Assembly: GCA_030426385.1 (NCBI GenBank)
Contig: JAUHYI010000057.1
Coordinates: 1-32,721 of the forward strand
DNA length: 32,721 nucleotides
Direction of reading: 5' to 3'
From: Phycisphaerae bacterium
Lineage (GTDB): Bacteria; Planctomycetota; Phycisphaerae; Phycisphaerales; Phycisphaeraceae
A program made the position numbers and the translations under genes. The stretch's first letter is position 1. Each line of letters starts with the position of its first letter. The notes under the pieces were generated by a model. That model was given only the letters and a program-made list of their open reading frames with translations. It searched no databases and had not been told where the DNA came from. Below, piece by piece: positions 24,493 through 32,181 of this stretch.

Positions 24493-25514
24493 TGGCCTAT
24501 AAAACTGAAAAAAAATCCGCGAAATACATCGGCTTGCTGCGCACGCTCATGGCGTTGGGCAACAGGGGGATGTGTGTGGGCGTGATCCTGTTGAGTATGT
24601 TGGCCGGTTGCAATTCGCAACAGGAACATTCCGATCTGAAAAACTCCGGGATCCTGTTGTATCCAGTGGTGAAAGCAGGCGACATGATCAGTGGCTTGGG
24701 TCAGGCCTTGCGACACCTGAGCACGCCGGGCTCGTGGAGTGGAACGCCTGACGATCGTTTTGTAAAAGCGATAACGCCCGAGCAGGTTTTGCTATACGAA
24801 CAGAGTGGTGCGATACCTGTGTCCCGCGATTATTTGAATGAGAAAAAAGGAATGGGGTTCGGCGTTGAGCATTTGCCCGATCCCATGCGGCCGTTTGTCA
24901 AAATGGTCGAACAGATCACCGGCTATCAATTCAACTGGTACCTGCATCCGCGCATTGATGACATGGCGATGGCGATGCCCAACGGGGTGATTTTTATCAA
25001 CCCGCTGCGCATGGATGATCTAAGCGGTGAGGCCCAGTTGCTTGTCGCGTTGCACGAAGCGGCCCATCACACATTGCGGCATACCGATGGTTTTGGCGTG
25101 TCGGAAATTATTGATACGCCGTCGGTCCCGTGGGTTCAACCTGCCAAGGAGATGGTCGCTGATCGGCAAGCGGCGATATGGATGGTGGGAGCGGGCATCC
25201 AATCGCATCGCATCGTGTTCGCGGCCACGACCTTGTTGGCTGATCAGGTGCAAACACCACATCACCCCGCGGGCAAAACACGGTTGGATCATATACGCCT
25301 GACCTTGGCAGAATTTCAAGCCAACGGCATGATCCAGGTCGAGCCGGAAGAACCGGCGACACCTGTTACGCCGAACCCGTCTTCATCTTCATCCTCATCA
25401 TCTTCACCGGTTGCGTCACCTGCGACTTCGACAGCGACACCGGCCACGACCTCCGCTACAACCCCTGCGACGATCTCCGCGTCTAGTACCGACGACACGA
25501 CCGTGGCTCCCTGA
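24489..25514 (+). CDS. M48-like zinc metalloprotease lipoprotein
   Basis: This 341-residue protein has a lipoprotein signal with lipobox LAGC (Cys41). The protease-like part contains H189-E-A-A-H193, the zinc motif HExxH, and E221-x-x-x-D225 (EMVAD), which matches the third ligand region of M48-type peptidases. A Ser run and a Pro/Ala/Thr-rich tail close the protein (about residues 290-341). The start ATG overlaps the kinase stop by 4 bases, so translation is coupled and the two products probably work together in the envelope. It lacks the several membrane helices of HtpX, so it is a lipoprotein-type relative. Substrate unknown. Confidence 0.75.
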   Translation: MMAYKTEKKSAKYIGLLRTLMALGNRGMCVGVILLSMLAGCNSQQEHSDLKNSGILLYPVVKAGDMISGLGQALRHLSTPGSWSGTPDDRFVKAITPEQVLLYEQSGAIPVSRDYLNEKKGMGFGVEHLPDPMRPFVKMVEQITGYQFNWYLHPRIDDMAMAMPNGVIFINPLRMDDLSGEAQLLVALHEAAHHTLRHTDGFGVSEIIDTPSVPWVQPAKEMVADRQAAIWMVGAGIQSHRIVFAATTLLADQVQTPHHPAGKTRLDHIRLTLAEFQANGMIQVEPEEPATPVTPNPSSSSSSSSSPVASPATSTATPATTSATTPATISASSTDDTTVAP

Positions 25515-25584
25515 TTCAGCGAGCAGGGGTTCGGTGATCGGAGGAATGGGGGAAGTGTGTGTGGGGGGCAATGACCCGGGGCTC

Positions 25585-25636
25585 TACCAATCCCGTTTAG
25601 AATTCGTGGGTTAGCCTCCGCTCGTGGGCGGCGTGG
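25585..25636 (+). repeat. A+B palindromic repeat unit, dispersed copy
   Basis: TACCAATCCCGTTTA and a GTGGGTTAGCC step lead into CTCCGCTCGTGGGCGGCG. The order and spacing are those of the A and B parts at 6839-6894, with more changes, so this is an old single copy of the same family. Confidence 0.6.
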
Positions 25637-25959
25637 CGGCTTGTGTTTTCATCTACGTTCACGCCGTTCACGAGCGACGGTAAACGGGTAGTTATGCACG
25701 AGGTTTTTATAGAATTATTCTAAAAAAGATGTTGTTTTCACACGGGTTGACGAATTGGCTTTGTTTAACCAAATTTTGACCTTGCAGCGTATGAATGAGG
25801 CCATTACAGTTGTGTATATTCCAGGTATTTCGGCTCACAGGTTTGAGGGATGTTTTTCGAGAAAGAAATTTAGTGGTGCTTTGCGTAAAGGCGTTAGTCT
25901 GGCTTTTAGCCGGAGGGCTATGGGTGAGTCTTCGACCGCTCATGGTCAGGGCTAACGTT

Positions 25960-25999
25960 GATACCGCTTGATACCGCTTGATACCGCTTGACACCGCTT
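25960..25999 (+). repeat. Tandem 10-base repeat GATACCGCTT
   Basis: Three identical GATACCGCTT units are followed by one GACACCGCTT. The spacing has no unique spacers, so this is a simple tandem repeat and not a CRISPR. A second degenerate repeat follows directly. Confidence 0.85.
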
Positions 26000-26118
26000 G
26001 ATCTGATCAGGCTCAGCCAGGTCAATCAGGCCAATCAGGCCAGTCAGATTCTTTCGATGGCCCATTCTTTCTCAAAGAATAATTTTTCAAAAAATATTTG
26101 GTAGCCGGACGCAAGTTG

Positions 26119-26167
26119 AACCCTGGGTTGCGATTCCACATGTGGTGTCGCTTGGCATGTATGCCAA
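26119..26167. promoter_or_regulatory. Cluster of three perfect palindromes upstream of the giant gene
   Basis: AACCC-T-GGGTT (26119-26129), CCACATGTGG (26136-26145) and TTGGCAT-GT-ATGCCAA (26152-26167) follow each other within 49 bases, ending 86 bases ahead of the start codon at 26254. They may be operator sites. The last one, with 7-bp arms, is the best candidate. The proteins that might bind are unknown. Confidence 0.4.
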
Positions 26168-26253
26168 ACACCGTGTGCTTCATTGAAAACTCACTTGAAG
26201 CCTGACCTGAAGACCCACCCCGTTTTTCACAATTTATCCGGCGAGAACCAACT

Positions 26254-29200
26254 ATGTCACACTTCCAGGATTACGACCACTCCCTGCTTCGTCGCGCTCG
26301 AGAGTCACGTCAGCAATCGGCCCTTCGCAGGCGTCAACGTCAGCGAGCTTCGCAGCAAGCGGTGGCCCAGAATCGTGGCGTGATGGAACCGCTTGAACAG
26401 CGATGCCTGTTGAGTTCGTCGCTGCTGCCGACGCTTGATCCCATGGATATGAGCCATGGGTTTGGCGCGTCGGCCATCTATGCCAGTGCGGATGGTTCGG
26501 TGGACACGACCGCGAACTCAGGCCCATCGACATCGTTCGGCTCGCCTGTGAGCAATCTCATCAACGGCCTGCCAGTCATGACCGTGACCAGCACGGCGGT
26601 GTCAGAAACAGACGGCACCAGTGAGTACGTTGATTTTACGCTGACCTTGTCCGAGGCCGCGATCAATGATGTGTATCTGGACTACCAGACCATCACGCGA
26701 ACGGCCGAAGAAGACTGGGACATTTACAACGATAAACAAACCAGCCGTCTGGTGATCGCCGCGGGACAGACGACGGGCACCATTTCCGTGCGAGTGTATG
26801 GAGAGAACACGGTCGAAACCGATGAGTTTTTCGAGTTGGAAATCACCAATGTGCAAAACGCGCGTTTGGCGGGCGATGTGGATCGGGCGCGGTTTACCGG
26901 CGTGATTCAAGATGACGATGGCGGCGGCAACAAGCTGGCGCTGAACGTTAGCAATGTCGATCTGGTTGAAGGTGACAGTGGCTCACAAAACGCGGTGTTC
27001 GAAATTGAACTGTCGCAGGCCTCGGGTTCGGATATTACGCTGAACTATACGACGGCTGACGGCTCCGCCTTGGCCGGTGAGGATTACACCACGACCAGCG
27101 GCAGCGTGACATTCACCTCGGGACAAACCAAGAAGACGGTCAGTGTGCCGGTTTCGGGCGACATGACGCTCGAGGACACGGAATATTTCAATCTGGTGGT
27201 GACGCCGACCGGCGCCATCAGTTCGGACGCGCAGGTGGTTTCCGGCCAGGCGGTGCTGCTTGATGATGATGCGGCAGACGGCACGCCGGTGATGTCGCTG
27301 TTCGGTGCAAGTAATCTGGAAAGTGACGGCACGAGCTATTACCACGATTTTCGCGTGTTATTGTCCGAGCCAGCGGTCAATGATATTTATGTGGATTACC
27401 AGGTGATCGACGGTTCGGCGAACGAAGATTACGACTTTTACCGCACAGAGCAAACGTCAAGCTTGATCATCCGAGCCGGTGAAACCAGTGGCATCATTTC
27501 GATTCGCATGAATGGCGACAATGAACTGGAGGCCGATGAGTTTTACGATCTGGAACTGACGAATGTGAAGAACGCGGTGTTTGCTGGCGGTGCGGTTGCG
27601 TTGCGTTCGACGGCGGTGACGGTAGAGGATGACAACGGCGGTAATAACTTGTCGCTGGATGTGAGTGACCCGTTGCTGGTTGAAGGCGATGCCGGAACAA
27701 AAACGGCCGTGTTTGATGTGTTGTTGTCGCAGCCATCGGCCACGGCGTTGACGTTCAACTACACCACGTCCGACGGTTCCGCCAAAGCTGGCGAGGACTA
27801 TGTTGCCAAGTCGGGTAGCATCACCTTCCAACCTGGCGAGACGCGCAAGAGTATTCATGTAACCACCAATGCCGACACGACGCTCGAAGGCGCGGAGTCG
27901 TTTAATCTGGTGGTGACGCCGACGTCAGACATCAGCTCGTCGGCTGAAATTTTTGCGGGCACGGCGACATTGCTTGATGATGATGCGGCCGATGGTACGC
28001 CGGTGTTGAATATGTTGGGGGCACGCAATCTGGAATCGGATGGGTACAGCCAGTATGTGGATTTCCGTGTATTTTTATCCGAGCCTGCGGTTAATGATGT
28101 GCGTGTGGATTTCGAAACGATCAGCGGTACCGCTCATGAAGCCTCTTACGATATTTATGGGCTGGACACCACCAACAGTCTGATCATTGCGGCCGGTGAA
28201 AGCAGCGCGGTCATGTCGGTTCGCATCTACGGCGACAACACCGTGGAAACCGATGAGTTTTTTGAGTTGGAATTATCAAACCCGAAAAACGCGGTATTTG
28301 CCGGGCAAAGTCCGCTGTTACGAGCCAGCGGTTTGATTCTTGAAGAAGACACGGGCGGCAATCGTCTGGCGTTTGATGTGAGTGATCCGTTCCTTCTCGA
28401 AGGTGACAGTGGTACGCAATCGGTGATGTTTGATGTTTACCTTTCGCGTCCATCGCGAACGGCCATCACGATGAATTACACCACGGCGGATGGTTCGGCA
28501 TTGGCGGGCGAAGACTACACCGCCACCAGTGGGACCGTTACATTTCTGCCCGGCGAAACGCATAAAACGGTGACCGTGTCCACGCAATCGGATACGAAAA
28601 TCGAAAGTGCTGAGCATTTTAATCTCGTGCTGACACCTACCAGTGACATCGCGACCGCCGCAGAAAATTTCGCAGGCATGGCGTATCTGCTCAGCGATGA
28701 TTCGGCCACTGCCAACACGCCTGTGCTCAACATCATCGGTGCAAGCAACCTGGAATCTGACGGCACGTCGCAGTATGTGGATTTCAAATTGATCCTGTCC
28801 GAGCCAGCGATCAATGATATTCGCCTCGACTATCAGACCATTGATGGGTCAGCGACCGAAGGTTTTGATTTTTACAACACCAGTTCGAACTCAACACTGG
28901 TGATGTCCGCCGGTGAAAATGTCGACACGTTCTCTATCAGAATCATTGGTGACAACACGGTTGAAGCGGATGAGTTTTTCGATCTGGGTTTTTACAACCT
29001 GGACAACGCCGTGTTTGCCGGTGATCACAGCACCGCACTAGCCACCGGCATCATTCTCGAAGAAGACACCGGCGGTAATCGTTTGAGCATCGATGTCAGC
29101 GACGGGGCGGTGGTGGAAGGAAACAGTGGCTCGCAGGAAGTGGTATTCAATGTGACCTTGTCCCGGCCTTCAACCACGACGATTTCAGTGCCCTATACCA

Positions 29201-31734
29201 CCGTCGATGGTTCAGCGCTGGCTGGCGATGACTATGAAAGCACCAGCGGCACGTTGACCTTCCTGCCGGGCGAAACGCACAAAGCGGTCATCGTCAACAC
29301 GATTGGCGATTTGATTTTCGAAGACACGGAAGTGTTCAGCCTGGCGGTGACCCGACCAAGTGAAATCGCCACAGCCGCCGAAGTGTTTGCCGGTGAAATG
29401 CGATTGCTCGATGACGATGCCAATGGCACGCAACTCGATGGCGCAATCGGCAACACGCTGCCGGTCCTGTCGATCGCCAATGCCCAGACCCGCGAATCGA
29501 GCGGCTTTAGTCAGTACATGGATTTCGTGGTCACACTTTCGCAACCGGCGACCAACACCGTCAGCTTCCGTTACACCAGCAGCAGTGGTTCGGCGACCGA
29601 CAACACGGACTACTACACGTATGACGAATCGTATGCATCCATTTCTGCGGGCGATACAAGCACGATCATTTCGATTCGCGTGAAAGGCGATACGTCCGAT
29701 GAAGCTGACGAGTTCATGACGCTGACGTTGACCAATATTGCCAATGCGGTATTTGCTGGTGGCGTTTCGGAATTGCAAGCCACCGGCACAATCCTAGACG
29801 ATGACGGCAGTGGCAGCAGCCTCGGGTTGCATGTCGGTGACGCGGTGATCGAGGAAGGCGTGAATCGCTATGTGCGACAAGTGGCGATACCGGTGACGCT
29901 CTCACGACCCAGCGCCACGGCCATCACGATGAACTACACCACGGCAGATATTTCCGCCATCACCGGCCAGGATTACACCGGCCAATCCGGTAGCGTGACG
30001 TTCCAACCCGGACAAACCACCGCAGCCATCGTGATCGATTCGATCGGTGACAACGAAGTCGAATCCACCGAAACGTTTAACGTCATCGTGACACCTTCGG
30101 AAGAAATCATCGGCGGGACAGAAAACACTGGCACCGTTTCCATCCTCGACGGCAACGTTCTCTGGTATCGCCTGATCGATGGCGCGTTAACCATTCCGGG
30201 CACAGCGGGCAATGATTCGTTCGGCTTTGATGCAGGCACGACCGGGGTGTTCACCGTCGCTCGCGGAAATCTGGCCGCTGGATTCCTCACCAGTGACGTC
30301 AGCTCCGTCTTGTTCCTCGGTGGATCAGGCACCGACATGGCCACGCTCAACGGCGATGTCTCAGCCAACACCGCGCTGCTGTTCGGCAACGGTTCCGGGG
30401 TGCTCTATGGCAACGGCTACAACGCCACCGTCACGCAAATGGAATCCGTCACCGTCAACGGCGGCAGCAATGACATTGCCCAACTCCATGATTCAACGGG
30501 CAACGATCGGCTCGTGTCATTCCCCACCAGCACCACGCTTTCGGGCACTGGTTACAGTAACACCGTCAACGGATACGGCAACATCACCGTGTTCGGCAAC
30601 AACGGCGGGGCTGACGATTTTGCGGAAATCTATGACACCGACGGCGACGATCATGTGCGTAGCTTCCCTGAATTTACCGACATCAATTCCTCGGGCGGTT
30701 CGGTCAACGGACTCAATCGTACCGTGCATGGCTTTGATCGGGTCAACGTCTATGGCACCTCCGGCGGTAGCAACGACTTCGCAGAATGGTGGGACTCCAC
30801 CGGCGGCGATACTTTCCAGGCGTTCCCTGATTTTGCCGTCATGAATCGCGTCAACGGCGGCAGCGGTACCAACAGCCGATATGTCTCCGGGTTCGATCGC
30901 TACAACGCCTATGCGGTCAACGGCGGACACGACTTTACCGAACTCTACGACACCGATGGCAACGATCAACTCCGCAGCTTCGGCCCATGGACCGACATCA
31001 GTTCCACCACAGGCAGCCGCGCCGGTCGCTATGTTTACGCAGCGAATTTTGAACAAGTCAACAGCTATGCGATCTTCGGCGGTCATAACTTTGCTGAGTT
31101 CTACGATACCGAAGGCACCGATCGCTTCCGCAGCTTCTCGAACTTCTCCGATATGCAATCGATCAGTGGGCCATACACGGGCAACTATCGCTACGCTTCG
31201 GGTTACAACCAGGTCAACTCCTATGCCGTGATTGGCGGCGGCGATGATCTGGCGGAACTGTACGACACGCCCGGCAACGATCATCTGCGAAGCTTTGAGC
31301 CGTTCGTCGATATGTCCAGCGATGGCTTGTATCGCTACGTTTCCAGCTATGAACGTGTCAACAGCTACGCGATTTCAGGTGGCACTGATTTTGCCGAGTT
31401 CTATGACACCTCAGGCAACGATGCCTATCGAGGCACTGCGAATTTCTCCGACATGAGTTCAAGCGTCGGCCTATACCGATATGCCAGTGGCTATGACAAG
31501 GTCAACACCTATCGCACGTCCGGGTCGGGCACCGATACCGCGACCTTGTACGCAGGGGCTGGCAGCAACCATTTCCTGGGACGTAACAATTTCGGGCAAC
31601 TGGTCGGCAACGGGTTTGATCTGTATGCCTCGGGCTACCAGCCATTGACCATCGACGGCAGCAGTGGTTCAACCAACACCAAAGACGTGTCAGGCATCAG
31701 CTACACCCTCTCCGAAGTCGGCGTCTGGTCCTGA
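26254..31734 (+). CDS. Giant LEPR-XLL surface protein with ten Calx-beta domains
   Basis: This is an 1826-residue protein. Near the N-terminus, LEQRCLL (residues 47-53) is a variant of the LEPR-XLL motif found in large planctomycete surface proteins. From about residue 105 to 1305 there are ten Calx-beta domains in five alternating pairs: type A (SNLESDGTSQYVDF, then GDNTVETDEFFELE) and type B (VEGDSGS, then YTTADGSALAGEDY). Calx-beta domains bind calcium and act in adhesion. From about 1355 to 1810 follow eight or nine tandem repeats of 46-52 residues built on AEFYDTxGND, then RSF, then YRYxSGYxxVNSY, the last ones decayed. No C-terminal anchor is visible. It is probably exported to the cell surface or matrix. 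It stands alone, between a gene-free region and a strong terminator. Confidence 0.85.
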   Translation: MSHFQDYDHSLLRRARESRQQSALRRRQRQRASQQAVAQNRGVMEPLEQRCLLSSSLLPTLDPMDMSHGFGASAIYASADGSVDTTANSGPSTSFGSPVSNLINGLPVMTVTSTAVSETDGTSEYVDFTLTLSEAAINDVYLDYQTITRTAEEDWDIYNDKQTSRLVIAAGQTTGTISVRVYGENTVETDEFFELEITNVQNARLAGDVDRARFTGVIQDDDGGGNKLALNVSNVDLVEGDSGSQNAVFEIELSQASGSDITLNYTTADGSALAGEDYTTTSGSVTFTSGQTKKTVSVPVSGDMTLEDTEYFNLVVTPTGAISSDAQVVSGQAVLLDDDAADGTPVMSLFGASNLESDGTSYYHDFRVLLSEPAVNDIYVDYQVIDGSANEDYDFYRTEQTSSLIIRAGETSGIISIRMNGDNELEADEFYDLELTNVKNAVFAGGAVALRSTAVTVEDDNGGNNLSLDVSDPLLVEGDAGTKTAVFDVLLSQPSATALTFNYTTSDGSAKAGEDYVAKSGSITFQPGETRKSIHVTTNADTTLEGAESFNLVVTPTSDISSSAEIFAGTATLLDDDAADGTPVLNMLGARNLESDGYSQYVDFRVFLSEPAVNDVRVDFETISGTAHEASYDIYGLDTTNSLIIAAGESSAVMSVRIYGDNTVETDEFFELELSNPKNAVFAGQSPLLRASGLILEEDTGGNRLAFDVSDPFLLEGDSGTQSVMFDVYLSRPSRTAITMNYTTADGSALAGEDYTATSGTVTFLPGETHKTVTVSTQSDTKIESAEHFNLVLTPTSDIATAAENFAGMAYLLSDDSATANTPVLNIIGASNLESDGTSQYVDFKLILSEPAINDIRLDYQTIDGSATEGFDFYNTSSNSTLVMSAGENVDTFSIRIIGDNTVEADEFFDLGFYNLDNAVFAGDHSTALATGIILEEDTGGNRLSIDVSDGAVVEGNSGSQEVVFNVTLSRPSTTTISVPYTTVDGSALAGDDYESTSGTLTFLPGETHKAVIVNTIGDLIFEDTEVFSLAVTRPSEIATAAEVFAGEMRLLDDDANGTQLDGAIGNTLPVLSIANAQTRESSGFSQYMDFVVTLSQPATNTVSFRYTSSSGSATDNTDYYTYDESYASISAGDTSTIISIRVKGDTSDEADEFMTLTLTNIANAVFAGGVSELQATGTILDDDGSGSSLGLHVGDAVIEEGVNRYVRQVAIPVTLSRPSATAITMNYTTADISAITGQDYTGQSGSVTFQPGQTTAAIVIDSIGDNEVESTETFNVIVTPSEEIIGGTENTGTVSILDGNVLWYRLIDGALTIPGTAGNDSFGFDAGTTGVFTVARGNLAAGFLTSDVSSVLFLGGSGTDMATLNGDVSANTALLFGNGSGVLYGNGYNATVTQMESVTVNGGSNDIAQLHDSTGNDRLVSFPTSTTLSGTGYSNTVNGYGNITVFGNNGGADDFAEIYDTDGDDHVRSFPEFTDINSSGGSVNGLNRTVHGFDRVNVYGTSGGSNDFAEWWDSTGGDTFQAFPDFAVMNRVNGGSGTNSRYVSGFDRYNAYAVNGGHDFTELYDTDGNDQLRSFGPWTDISSTTGSRAGRYVYAANFEQVNSYAIFGGHNFAEFYDTEGTDRFRSFSNFSDMQSISGPYTGNYRYASGYNQVNSYAVIGGGDDLAELYDTPGNDHLRSFEPFVDMSSDGLYRYVSSYERVNSYAISGGTDFAEFYDTSGNDAYRGTANFSDMSSSVGLYRYASGYDKVNTYRTSGSGTDTATLYAGAGSNHFLGRNNFGQLVGNGFDLYASGYQPLTIDGSSGSTNTKDVSGISYTLSEVGVWS

Positions 31735-31767
31735 GTTTTTGGTCAAACTTCATTGCGTGTTTTTTAG

Positions 31768-31793
31768 CCCCCGGCCACTCGCCGGGGGTTTTT
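31768..31793 (+). terminator. Rho-independent terminator of the giant surface gene
   Basis: The perfect 8-bp stem CCCCCGGC / GCCGGGGG with a 5-base loop is directly followed by TTTTT. It lies 34 bases after the stop codon. Confidence 0.9.
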
Positions 31794-31800
31794 ACATGAT

Positions 31801-31851
31801 GTCGCAGTCGCAGTCGCAGTCACAGTCGCAGTCACAGTCACAGTCACAGTC
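31801..31851 (+). repeat. Hexanucleotide tandem repeat GTCRCA
   Basis: Eight units GTCGCA or GTCACA stand in series and are followed by three GTCATG-like units after a short break. It lies outside genes, just after the giant gene's terminator. Confidence 0.85.
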
Positions 31852-31907
31852 GTGATCGTGGCCATGGTCATGGTCATGGTTTGCCAAAATAGACCAAGAC
31901 TATTTGG

Positions 31908-32022
31908 TAGTGGGCTAGTTTGAAAAACAACGAGCCGCGACCGTCAGGAAGCGGGCCTGCCATACGGAAACCCGCTCCCTGACGGTCGCGGCTCGTCAGA
32001 AAATTCAGGCTAGCCCAGTACC
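31908..32022 (-). mobile_element. MITE-like palindromic element, copy 3
   Basis: This 115-bp element is nearly the exact reverse complement of copy 1, with about three differences (one in the outer end, one in the loop, one T-run length). It has the same outer ends (AGTGGGCTAG / CTAGCCCAGT) and 26-base inner arms. A perfect 10-bp direct repeat GACTATTTGG flanks it (31898-31907 and 32023-32032). It has no coding content. The match to copy 1 implies recent movement. Confidence 0.87.
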
Positions 32023-32071
32023 GACTATTTGGGGCGGTTTGCCTTGCGTCAGTTTTTCCAAATCAGCGGTG

Positions 32072-32077
32072 TATAAT
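32072..32077 (+). promoter_or_regulatory. Possible -10 element of hslV
   Basis: TATAAT, preceded by TG, lies 104 bases upstream of the hslV ATG. TTGCGT at 32044-32049 is 22 bases away, too far for a good -35, so the promoter is tentative. It lies just beyond the right direct repeat of element copy 3. Confidence 0.35.
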
Positions 32078-32181
32078 GCGGGGCTGCTGTGATTGTTCCG
32101 ACGTGTGGGCGAGGCGAAGATTGGCCTGGCTGACATTAAACTAACCCTGAACTAAACCTGACGATTGGTGTCTATATAAAC

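Larger units (their letters stand above)
25515..26253. other. 739-base gene-free region upstream of the giant surface gene
   Basis: No gene is supported. It holds an A+B repeat unit (25585-25636), an AT-rich part near 25700-25780, four tandem GATACCGCTT-type units (25960-25999), a degenerate TCAGGCCAA repeat (about 26008-26047), the hairpin ATTCTTT-CTC-AAAGAAT (26064-26080) followed by AATTTTT, and three small palindromes (26119-26129, 26136-26145, 26152-26167) close to the start of the giant gene. A 66-codon open frame at 25755-25955 has no ribosome site and is not supported. Confidence 0.6.
31735..32181. other. 447-base interval between the giant gene and hslV
   Basis: From left to right: the terminator (31768-31793), a hexanucleotide repeat (31801-31851), an ATGGTC repeat (about 31863-31880), mobile-element copy 3 with its direct repeats (31898-32032), and a likely hslV promoter around a TATAAT at 32072-32077. 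No gene is supported. Confidence 0.7.

Noticed and set aside
25755..25955. 66-codon frame in the region ahead of the giant gene
   Set aside because: No ribosome site and no recognisable domain.
25960..26047. Possible CRISPR-like array
   Set aside because: The units are contiguous with no unique spacers, and no cas gene is near; it is a simple tandem repeat.
31664..31855. 63-codon frame ending in a Ser-Gln repeat
   Set aside because: It is the out-of-frame end of the giant gene running through the terminator into the hexanucleotide repeat.
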